From contig NZ_BIMH01000013.1 in the NCBI RefSeq assembly GCF_004000985.1, forward strand, positions 56,247 through 120,246: a stretch of DNA of 64,000 nucleotides, given 5' to 3'. This DNA is from Paenibacillus validus NBRC 15382. GTDB lineage: Bacteria > Bacillota > Bacilli > Paenibacillales > NBRC-103111. The position numbers and the translations under genes were made by a program. Shown piece by piece: positions 17,095 through 23,748 of this stretch. The notes beneath the pieces were generated by a model. That model was not told the origin of the DNA. It saw nothing but the letters and a program-made list of their open reading frames with translations, and did not search any database. How positions within the stretch are numbered: the stretch's first letter is position 1; the number at the start of each line of letters is the position of its first letter.

Positions 17095-17772
17095 ATGCTT
17101 CGAAATATACCGTCAATCTCAGCCTTCACTTTATCGCAAATCGAAAAACTCAAAATTGTCATTTCACAAGGTGTGGAACTGGTAACTACACAGTTGGCCT
17201 GCGGCCGCTTATCGCTGACAAGCGAAGCCTCTCTTCAACTACATATGGGAATGATCCTTCAACAGATTGGCGATACATACTGTTTTTCTAAAAGCGAATC
17301 TTTCCATGTCGCGTTAGAGGTTCCCTTTACTTCGGCAACAACACTTATGAAAAGTAAGACCAAGAAGGCGCTGATCGATCTCGTTGTTACCTTTCAAGAT
17401 TTGCAGCATCCTGAACAAACTGTGACGGCTGCCATTGAGTTAAAGCATTATCAAGCAAAAAATCAACGTGAACCGAACAATCGATATGACGCGTTCATGG
17501 ATCTCAATAATCTTGAAGCTTATGTGGCCGCAAAACAAGCTGACATAGGGGCCTTCATACTGATCACGGATCATATTCATTACACCATAAAGCCGAGATC
17601 TTTACAGACCAACGATTTTGACCTATCCCATGGTGCGACCTACAAGCATGGAACTGTCCTTACTTATCGCACGGAGAAACCATATGGGGAACCAATTCGG
17701 CTGAACCGGGATTATTATTTTGAATGGAAGGAGGCCGGCGATTATTATGAATTGCTTCACTGGATTGAATAG
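17095..17772 (+). CDS. PD-(D/E)XK nuclease-like protein
   Basis: 225 residues, ATG 17095 preceded by GAGGG. The core KALIDLVVTF (Asp95), AAIELKHYQAK (Glu115-x-Lys117) and the following helix NNRYDAFMDLNNLEAYV fit the PD-(D/E)XK restriction-endonuclease fold. The strand IGAFILITDH agrees. The N-terminal 70 residues are unrecognised. It sits alone between repeats B and C. A restriction or anti-phage function is likely but no modification partner is present. PD-(D/E)XK folds also occur in repair and toxin proteins. Confidence 0.55.
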   Translation: MLRNIPSISAFTLSQIEKLKIVISQGVELVTTQLACGRLSLTSEASLQLHMGMILQQIGDTYCFSKSESFHVALEVPFTSATTLMKSKTKKALIDLVVTFQDLQHPEQTVTAAIELKHYQAKNQREPNNRYDAFMDLNNLEAYVAAKQADIGAFILITDHIHYTIKPRSLQTNDFDLSHGATYKHGTVLTYRTEKPYGEPIRLNRDYYFEWKEAGDYYELLHWIE

Positions 17773-17956
17773 CGATTGCAAATTGGATTGAAACTTAACA
17801 AGGTGTGCACCGTTTAGGTGTAAATCCTGCCTCGGCCAATGCAGTGGACCAAGACCTTTTGCTGTCTTTGAAAAATTTGAGAATCGTAGCGGAATGAAGC
17901 CGCGACACTTCTTTAGCAGCGTATTGCTGATTTTCCTTTTGATTAATCGTGGTTCA

Positions 17957-18064
17957 GGCAACGGGAAACGTTAACTCAATAAATAAACTATGCTTCTGAC
18001 CCGGCGCGTTATCATTGGCCGGGTTTGCTGCATTTTGTGCAACGATTTTAAATCAACTTTATTA
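17957..18064. repeat. Dispersed intergenic repeat, copy C
   Basis: GGCAACGGGAAACGTTAAC, then a GACCCGGC...GCCGGGTT stem-loop and a closing ATTTTAAATCAACTTTATTA. It is more diverged than A and B but keeps the order and length. Confidence 0.65.
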
Positions 18065-18167
18065 TGTTGGTAGGCTGGAATGGGGCTTCCAGCGGCTCTT
18101 TCATTTCCGACAGTTCCAGAAGGAAGCTCTCATTTAGCGGTTTCTTGGTGAGCGTTGCCCTTATCAT
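18048..18167 (-). pseudogene. C-terminal gene fragment running into repeat C
   Basis: The minus-strand frame reads TKKPLNESFLLELSEMKEPL then EAPFQPTNIIKLI and ends inside repeat C. It may be the tail of a lost gene. The rest of 18168-18534 shows no convincing gene. Confidence 0.25.
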
Positions 18168-18534
18168 TCGCTACAGGCAAACAAGGTTCCATAATGCTTC
18201 GAACCCTTTCGAGGGTAAGCAACGTTGACTGGACTGCCCTATAGCAGCTCCTACCTTTGATTGCCATAGACTGTCTCCACCTTCAAGTTAAATCGCTGCC
18301 GAATTGGATCAATTCTGGGCAGAGTTCTTTCACGTGCGGGTACTTTCATTAGTCATAGTCGCCGTATCCTATTACTCAGTTAGGATCAACTGACACCATT
18401 GTAAATTTTGGCCTTCGATATACGGAATTATTCTTTTTGCTTGAAAACAAGTTTTCCTTAAATGAGATCGGAGGAAATTACTGTAATTTGTCGAAATAGT
18501 AGTGCAATAAAACTATGTTTCCGAGGTGAAGTCC

Positions 18535-19062
18535 TTGATATTCGTTGGTGGTATACACGGTGTCGGCAAAACAAGCTGGTGCAAAGAAAGGTCTGCTCAT
18601 GCAGGTATAGCTCACTACTCAGCAAGTACGCTAATAGCTCAAGAAAGAAACGATTCCTTTACAAGCGACAAGAGAGTGGATCAAGTTGAGGAAAACCAAC
18701 TGTTGCTTCTATCCGCCGTGAGGCGTACCCGCGCGTCCCAGAAATTTTTATTAGACGGGCACTTTTGTCTTGTGAACAAAAAGAATGAGATTGAAAGGGT
18801 GCCGTACCAAACATTTGCAGATCTTAATCCATCTGGACTAATCCTTCTAAAGGATGCCGTGTGTTCCATTTACGAAAGATTAGGTGCTAGAGATGCTCAG
18901 CATTATGACCTTTCATTTCTAGAGAAGTTTCAAAATGAGGAAATAGAGTACGCACAATACGTGTCGGAAAAATTGCATTGCCCTGTTTGTATTATTACTC
19001 CGACCGATACGTTTGATTTGAGCGGTTTCGTAAGCGAATGTTTCAAGGAGGGCACCCGATGA
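18535..19062 (+). CDS. P-loop kinase/AAA-type ATP-binding protein
   Basis: Starts best at TTG 18535, with GAGGTGA five bases upstream; the GTG at 18526 lies on that site. About 175 residues. Walker A is GGIHGVGKTSWC near the N-terminus, and FLLDGHFCLV looks like a Walker B strand of a small-molecule kinase (adenylate kinase/zeta-like). The substrate is unknown. The stop overlaps the next start as ATGA, and the third gene overlaps too, so the three proteins are made together. Confidence 0.6.
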   Translation: MIFVGGIHGVGKTSWCKERSAHAGIAHYSASTLIAQERNDSFTSDKRVDQVEENQLLLLSAVRRTRASQKFLLDGHFCLVNKKNEIERVPYQTFADLNPSGLILLKDAVCSIYERLGARDAQHYDLSFLEKFQNEEIEYAQYVSEKLHCPVCIITPTDTFDLSGFVSECFKEGTR

Positions 19063-20105
19063 GCGGAATACTGGAACGGAAGAAGTTTAGAGAGGTTAAT
19101 CTGAACGACCCCTTTTTTGATTCTCTTAAATCCGATTATCGGGAATTTGCAGCTTGGTTTGAACGGAAGGGAGATGAAGAGGCATATCTGTATTACGAAA
19201 ACGGGTTTATTCAAGGCTTTCTTTATTTCAAAGTTGAATCAGGACCCATTACAGATGTAGAGCCCGTCATTACCGGTAGACACCTCCTGAAGATAGGTAC
19301 GCTCAAAATAAATCCACACGGTACGCGCTTAGGCGAACGCTTTATCAAAAAGGCCGTCGATTATGCAATTGTGATGGGTGTGGAACAGTGTTACGTCACT
19401 GTATTTGAAAAGCATAAGGCCCTCGTGGATCTGTTTGAAAAATATGGGTTTTCGCGCCATGGAGTAAAGGTAACAGTAAACGGAACTGAGTTGGTGTTTG
19501 TAAAGTCTCTGACCACATTTACGGGCGACATATTAACGGATTATCCTTTGATTTCGATAAAAGGGAATAACAAATACATTCTTTCGATTTATCCTCAATA
19601 TCATTCCGTCATGTTCCCGGATTCTATCTTAAGAAATGAGAACGTCAACATCCTTGAAGATGTCTCATACACGAATAGCATTCACAAGATCTATGTGACC
19701 AGGATGAAGGTATATCCTCTGGTAAGAGGAGATATATTGGTCATGTATCGAACCAAGGATGAAGGAAAAAAAGCAGAGTACAGCTCTGTCGTCAGCTCAA
19801 TATGTGTAGTGGAAGAAGTCCGTTACCAAACCGAATTTGAAAATTTTGAAGCGTTTTATTCTTATGCCACAAAATATAGTGTATTTGATCGAAATGATTT
19901 ACAATATTGGTATAACCGAGGCGGGTGCTATACAATAAAGATGACCTATAACGCAGCATTAAGCAAACGATTGATTCGCCAGAAGCTTATTGAGCAGATT
20001 GGGATTGACCGCGACATTTATTGGGGCTTCTTTCAAATCACGGATGAACAGTTTGTTCGTATACTAGAAGAAGGTGGAGTACTTGAAAGTATTATTATCG
20101 ATTAG
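19059..20105 (+). CDS. GNAT-like acetyltransferase fused to a PUA/EVE-like C-terminal domain
   Basis: 348 residues from ATG 19059 (ATGA overlap). Residues 1-155 read as a GNAT fold: LLKIGTLKINPHGTRLGERFIKKAVDYA contains the acetyl-CoA loop pattern, followed by CYVTVFEKHKALVDLFEKYGF. The second half (YILSIYPQYHSVMFPDSILR ... RGDILVMYRTKDEGKKAEYSSVVSSICVVEEV ... FQITDEQFVRIL) resembles PUA-superfamily domains (ASCH/EVE), which bind modified bases or RNA. This pairing with an ATPase and an ASCH protein suggests nucleic-acid or nucleotide modification sensing; the substrate is unknown. Confidence 0.55.
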   Translation: MSGILERKKFREVNLNDPFFDSLKSDYREFAAWFERKGDEEAYLYYENGFIQGFLYFKVESGPITDVEPVITGRHLLKIGTLKINPHGTRLGERFIKKAVDYAIVMGVEQCYVTVFEKHKALVDLFEKYGFSRHGVKVTVNGTELVFVKSLTTFTGDILTDYPLISIKGNNKYILSIYPQYHSVMFPDSILRNENVNILEDVSYTNSIHKIYVTRMKVYPLVRGDILVMYRTKDEGKKAEYSSVVSSICVVEEVRYQTEFENFEAFYSYATKYSVFDRNDLQYWYNRGGCYTIKMTYNAALSKRLIRQKLIEQIGIDRDIYWGFFQITDEQFVRILEEGGVLESIIID

Positions 20106-20487
20106 ACCGGAGTTTGTGGAGCAGATTGTAAACGGTAAGAAGCTCTTCGAATACCGGAAGCGGATTTTTAAGAAAGAGGTTGAATCCGTCATCATTTATT
20201 GCACGAAGCCAGTAGGGATGATTGTCGGGGAATTTACATTCGATCATATTTTATCGGATACTCCTCAAGCGCTATGGGATCAAACTCACAAGCAGTCGGG
20301 AATTTCTGAAGACTTCTTCAAGCAGTATTTTTCAGATAGAGAAACCGGATATGCGATTCAAATTAAGGAATATCGGGAATATGAGACCCCTGTTCAACCT
20401 GAAGAGGTTTTTGAACATTTCGTAGCCCCGCAGTCGTATCGCTATGTTGCAGATGAGGAATGGAAGGAACTTCAGTTAGTGTTGTAA
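20083..20487 (+). CDS. ASCH-domain (PUA-like) protein
   Basis: 134 residues from TTG 20083 (GGTGGAG six bases upstream), overlapping the previous gene by 23 bp. The start KVLLSIRPEFVEQIVNGKKL then FEYRK is the ASCH signature. VIIYCTKPVGMIVGEF is the second conserved strand pair. ASCH proteins bind RNA or hydrolyse modified cytidines. A terminator follows at 20498. Third gene of a compact operon. Confidence 0.75.
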   Translation: MKVLLSIRPEFVEQIVNGKKLFEYRKRIFKKEVESVIIYCTKPVGMIVGEFTFDHILSDTPQALWDQTHKQSGISEDFFKQYFSDRETGYAIQIKEYREYETPVQPEEVFEHFVAPQSYRYVADEEWKELQLVL

Positions 20488-20497
20488 TGTTGAATGA

Positions 20498-20545
20498 CCA
20501 AGCGGCTTCAGCCAAGGAATTCTTTCGGCTGGGGCTTTTATTTTT
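20498..20545 (+). terminator. Terminator of the P-loop/GNAT/ASCH operon
   Basis: GCTTCAGCC pairs with GGCTGGGGC (wobbles) around ~14 bases, followed by TTTTATTTTTT. Confidence 0.65.
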
Positions 20546-20664
20546 TGAACATTTCCCGTTAAATCAATGTGAACAGTTAGCCGGCATCGCTGTTGGCAAC
20601 ACTGATATGAAATGGGTTTGGGCTAGTACCTGATCAAACAAAACGAAGCAGGAGTGTGGCTTTA

Positions 20665-20868
20665 ATGAAGCAAAGGGCAGGGATGCTTGAGGATATTTTA
20701 ATAAGAGTCACTATTGTTATGTTATTTGGTTTTGGTGTAGGGATGATTAGTATTCAGGAGGATTGGAGAAAAGCAATTGAGGCGATCGGTATCGGTACGT
20801 TAATGTTAGCGATTTACTTAATGGGCAGAAAGATAGATGGATTCATGAAGGATGATGATGAGCTTTAG
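20665..20868 (+). CDS. Small two-helix membrane protein, unknown
   Basis: 67 residues from ATG 20665 (AGGAG about 11 bases upstream; GTG 20656 is too close). Two hydrophobic helices (RVTIVMLFGFGVGMISI and IEAIGIGTLMLAIYLMG) with an acidic end DDDEL. No family recognised. It begins a run of small plus-strand genes leading to the Tn7-like operon. Confidence 0.5.
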   Translation: MKQRAGMLEDILIRVTIVMLFGFGVGMISIQEDWRKAIEAIGIGTLMLAIYLMGRKIDGFMKDDDEL

Positions 20869-21016
20869 GAAGTTGTCTGCGCCGTTTGCATCAAAGGTAT
20901 ATATTTTAAGATTAGTGGGGGAAGGTCTATCACAAAATATCTAAAATACGATATACGTATAAAATATATTATAAGGGATATTCTAGTGATAGAAGAATCT
21001 ATGAAGGAGTTGTTCT

Positions 21017-21394
21017 ATGGGAATGAATAGACATTTAATGAGAAATGGGTGTGCGAAAGTGACGGCACGAGGCATTATTTTCAAGGGCGCCAGGTTTACG
21101 TGCCCAACAGCAATCAGAGATCAGTGGTTCGAAAAAGCTGCCTTTGAGAAAGAGTGGCGGGTAAAGATTGTATATACCCTCAACAAGAATTTATCAGCAA
21201 TTTACGTCGTAGAAGATAATGGCGACTTGGAAAAGTGCAACCGAATAGATGACAGCAGGACGCCTTCGGATGTTAAACTTCAGCTTTATTTTCAGAGTAT
21301 TCAGAAACTTAAAGCATTGCGGAAAATGCAAAATAACGAGGCGTATAGAATAAACCGAGATAAGCAAAGGTGGGAAGATGGAAGAATTAATTGA
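21017..21394 (+). CDS. Stand-alone Mu-transposase C-terminal-like (TnsB C-domain-like) protein
   Basis: 125 residues, ATG 21017 with AAGGAG upstream. The stretch CAKVTARGIIFKGARFTCPT and the later VKIVYTLNKNLSAIYVVEDNGD follow the beta-barrel pattern of the Mu/TnsB C-terminal domain (compare VTVNREGIYFEGMYY and VPIAYDRRCMNHVYVKTDNG in the tnsB of this window). There is no catalytic core. It may be a domesticated transposase domain or a regulator of TnsB. It overlaps the next gene by 17 bp. Moderate certainty, by eye only. Confidence 0.45.
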   Translation: MGMNRHLMRNGCAKVTARGIIFKGARFTCPTAIRDQWFEKAAFEKEWRVKIVYTLNKNLSAIYVVEDNGDLEKCNRIDDSRTPSDVKLQLYFQSIQKLKALRKMQNNEAYRINRDKQRWEDGRIN

Positions 21395-21734
21395 AGATGT
21401 CGAACAAATCATCAGCGTTTACAAGTTGAGCATTGAAAGAGAGAAGAAGTACTATGATTACCCGTTCACAAATAACCCGGATCATTATTACAAACTTATG
21501 ATGCTGCAGAAGACATTAGAGGTTTGGACAATCTGCCTGGGGAAAATCCTGAAGTACAAAAAACATAGATGGGGACCGGTAGAGCCAAGAAGAAGCAAGG
21601 AGTTCGCTAACAGGATTAACATCGAAAGGAACGGCGTGCCCGGATTTGTGACTCCATGTACTCTTGACGCAATGTTGACCTTTATGAAGCGCTTAGAGAG
21701 TAGAGTCGAACAACTGGAAGGCATCTCTGTATAG
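21378..21734 (+). CDS. Hypothetical helical protein, 118 residues
   Basis: ATG 21378 lies inside the preceding gene (AAGGTGGGAAG just upstream). Mostly helical and charged, with a C-terminal coiled coil (MKRLESRVEQLE). No family recognised. Translationally coupled to the Mu-C-like gene, so possibly a partner. Confidence 0.5.
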   Translation: MEELIEDVEQIISVYKLSIEREKKYYDYPFTNNPDHYYKLMMLQKTLEVWTICLGKILKYKKHRWGPVEPRRSKEFANRINIERNGVPGFVTPCTLDAMLTFMKRLESRVEQLEGISV

Positions 21735-21818
21735 AGGGAGGCTCGAGATCTCATGTCTCCCCCTATTCACGATGCGCTTCATCAGATGAAAATGAAACAT
21801 GAGAATGGAGATGGAACG

Positions 21819-21998
21819 ATGATTTTTAAGATTACAGAAGAGATGCTTCAGAAAATACAAGTTTGGGATTCATGCAAACCTGTTGACGTTACAGGCGCTA
21901 AATTCGCTTATACCTTCATTCCCACTGGACTTGGGTTAATCATCGAGGTGCGATGTGATATATGTAAAAGGGTCCTGGATCTAACAGAGGATTGGTGA
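21819..21998 (+). CDS. Small protein with CxxC motif, unknown (phage/island type)
   Basis: 59 residues from ATG 21819 (GGAGATGG upstream); an upstream ATG at 21753 is possible. It reads MIFKITEEMLQKIQVWDSCK, with PTGLGLIIEVRCDICKR and an acidic LTEDW end. Small proteins of this type are common in Bacillus phages and islands; function unknown. It converges on the XRE gene. Confidence 0.5.
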   Translation: MIFKITEEMLQKIQVWDSCKPVDVTGAKFAYTFIPTGLGLIIEVRCDICKRVLDLTEDW

Positions 21999-22012
21999 TG
22001 AGCTGGCAGACC

Positions 22013-22492
22013 TTAAAACAGCTGAGAATCCTGATCCATATTGGACTGAGAATTAAGCGGTTCTTCTATAACCCCGCAAGCATCTTCGTTGCTTCTGGTA
22101 AGAATGGCTTCAATAATGGTGGCGATCAGTTTCTTATCTTTAGGGGCAATTTCATTACCATCTACAGTTAGTGGAATACCAGAGCTTAACAATTTAAGGA
22201 GATCCCATGTCGATCCTTTCACAAAAGAATAGTCAATTGCAGGCATCAAGGAGATTTGCCCGAATGGGTCCCGAAAATGTGGTTCGGGAAAATTGCTTAA
22301 CCCAAGCAAGTAGTCTGCCGAAACCTCAAAGGCATTAGCTAATGCGGTAATTTGCTCTGGGTCTGGATTTCCTTTGTTGCGTTCCCAATTAGAAATAACG
22401 TGTTTCGTTGTGTCGATCTTTCCGGCGAGTTCTTCTTGAGTCCACCCTCTAGATATACGCGAGGTTTTAATTCTTTCTCCTAATATTAACAT
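22013..22492 (-). CDS. XRE-family repressor, probable regulator of the Tn7-like operon
   Basis: 159 residues. Helix-turn-helix at residues ~6-60 (RIKTSRISRGWTQEELAGKI, HVISNWERNKGNPDPEQI) with the usual SADYLLGLS end, then a C-terminal domain of unknown role. It is divergent from tnsA. The 200-bp gap contains a perfect 20-bp palindrome at 22538-22557 and a second inverted repeat over the tnsA promoter, the layout of an autoregulated transposition repressor. Confidence 0.85.
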   Translation of the reverse strand: MLILGERIKTSRISRGWTQEELAGKIDTTKHVISNWERNKGNPDPEQITALANAFEVSADYLLGLSNFPEPHFRDPFGQISLMPAIDYSFVKGSTWDLLKLLSSGIPLTVDGNEIAPKDKKLIATIIEAILTRSNEDACGVIEEPLNSQSNMDQDSQLF

Positions 22493-22537
22493 AAATCCCC
22501 CTACCCATAATCTGCTTAACTGAATACAAAACTGAAC

Positions 22538-22557
22538 AGTAAAGTGAACACTTTACT
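22538..22557. promoter_or_regulatory. Perfect 20-bp palindromic operator candidate
   Basis: AGTAAAGTGAACACTTTACT: 9-bp arms with a 2-bp centre. It lies 46 bp before the XRE start and ~50 bp upstream of the tnsA -35, so it is a likely XRE binding site. Confidence 0.7.
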
Positions 22558-22590
22558 TAATGGTAACATAATACGTTGGAGTTGTAAATT

Positions 22591-22635
22591 AATCGACTAA
22601 ATGGTGTTGACAAGTCGATTTAGTATCGTTTATCA
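22591..22635 (+). promoter_or_regulatory. tnsA promoter bracketed by an inverted repeat
   Basis: TTGACA (22607-22612), 17 bp, TTATCA (22630-22635). The arms AATCGACT and AGTCGATT flank the -35 hexamer, so a bound protein would block RNA polymerase. Related GTCAATCG and GCGATTG motifs follow downstream to 22675. Confidence 0.6.
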
Positions 22636-22711
22636 TCAAAGTCAATCGTAAATCGTTTTAATGCGTTGCGATTGTAAATAAAAAATCTATAAATTGATGG
22701 AGGAGTTGTTC

Positions 22712-23578
22712 ATGTCGAAAAGACGTCGGCGCACTACAGCAGCAACAATTGAAAGGTGGATTAAGGAAGGGCGTGGTATTGGGCATTTTGCGGAATATAA
22801 GCCTTGGTTAACCATTCATGATGTTCCATCCCATGGGGTTGTAACGAGAGTTCGGGGTTGGAAGAGTGGACGATTACACCATTATTTGTCGGAGCATTTT
22901 GAATTAGCTCATCATTATCAAATGGAGTGGGCCATGGACGTTGTTGATATTAGGGAGCAATATCCTTTGTTGCCTTTAGAAAAAACACTGTTCATTGCAC
23001 AAAAGCTGGGCATCAGACATCCAATTGATCCGAAGACCAAGCATCCCATTGTAATGACCACAGACATGTTATTGACCGTAAGGTCAGGTGGAGAACTTAG
23101 GTTTATAGCTCATTCCATAAAGCCATCGGCAAAGTTAAATCGAAGGGTATTAGACAAGCTTCAAATAGAAAAGTACTACTTCAAAGATCTGGATATTGAA
23201 TGGCGGCTGATTACTGAAAATCAAATCAATTATGATCTGGTTAAAAACGTGGAATGGTTGCATTCGGCCAAAATTTTGGATGAGATGGCGTATCTAAATA
23301 ATGAACTGGTTTATAAGTTGGAGCCTGTACTATACGAATCGATTGTTAATATAGACAAGCCGTTAGCCAAAATCACCTTGGACCTTGATGCAAAGATGGA
23401 ATTACCAATGGGGACCAGCATGAATGTTGTCCGATATCTGATCGCTAATCGCTTGTGGGAAGTTGATATGAGTCGTCGAATTCTTCCTACACAAAAACGA
23501 TTAGAAGTACGAGTGAATCATTTTCAAAACTGGAGGGCTGGCCATGAAAATAATCGTATTAGCATCTCTAGAAGATAA
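22712..23578 (+). CDS. tnsA: TnsA endonuclease of a Tn7-like transposon
   Basis: 288 residues from ATG 22712 (GGAGGAG seven bases upstream). It begins with an arginine-rich tail (SKRRRRTTAATIERWIKEGR). The nuclease core shows HYLSEHFELAHHYQMEW, the catalytic Asp118 in VMTTDMLLTV and Lys137 in FIAHSIKPSA, like the Asp/Lys pair of Tn7 TnsA. TnsA cuts the 5' ends of the element, so with TnsB it gives cut-and-paste transposition. The C-terminal half would contact TnsC. First gene of a five-to-six gene operon. Confidence 0.88.
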   Translation: MSKRRRRTTAATIERWIKEGRGIGHFAEYKPWLTIHDVPSHGVVTRVRGWKSGRLHHYLSEHFELAHHYQMEWAMDVVDIREQYPLLPLEKTLFIAQKLGIRHPIDPKTKHPIVMTTDMLLTVRSGGELRFIAHSIKPSAKLNRRVLDKLQIEKYYFKDLDIEWRLITENQINYDLVKNVEWLHSAKILDEMAYLNNELVYKLEPVLYESIVNIDKPLAKITLDLDAKMELPMGTSMNVVRYLIANRLWEVDMSRRILPTQKRLEVRVNHFQNWRAGHENNRISISRR

Positions 23579-23747
23579 CGAGGCTACATTAAAGTCTGTT
23601 TTAGAGTCCAAATTAATAAAGGAAAGCCAGACGATTCAAGCGATCAAAATAGATCAAACAATAGCTGATATATGCGTAATTAACTCGGCCAATCCTAATG
23701 TAATTACAAGACCTATCCTAACCATTATTGAAATTGGAGGAGAATAA
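23544..23747 (+). CDS. 67-residue protein overlapping tnsA and abutting tnsB
   Basis: ATG 23544 lies 35 bp inside the tnsA end (GGAGGGCTGGCC just upstream) and its TAA is one base before tnsB. The product is alpha/beta (KIIVLASLEDNEATLKSVLE; ADICVINSANPNVIT; ILTIIEIGGE). I recognise no family. The tight coupling indicates a genuine transposition accessory protein rather than chance. Confidence 0.6.
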   Translation: MKIIVLASLEDNEATLKSVLESKLIKESQTIQAIKIDQTIADICVINSANPNVITRPILTIIEIGGE

Positions 23748-23748
23748 A

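Noticed and set aside
13837..18064. Repeats A-C as integron attC sites or TnsB binding sites
   Set aside because: They lack the attC core GTTRRRY pairing and no integron integrase is present. The AACTTTATT end resembles an inverted AATAAAGTT TnsB core only over ~9 bases. Reported as unexplained repeats instead.
22605..22680. TGTTGACAAG... upstream of tnsA read as the transposon terminus (TGT end)
   Set aside because: TTGACA with TTATCA 17 bp further on makes a good promoter for tnsA, and no inverted copy of this sequence was found downstream. I kept it as promoter/operator.
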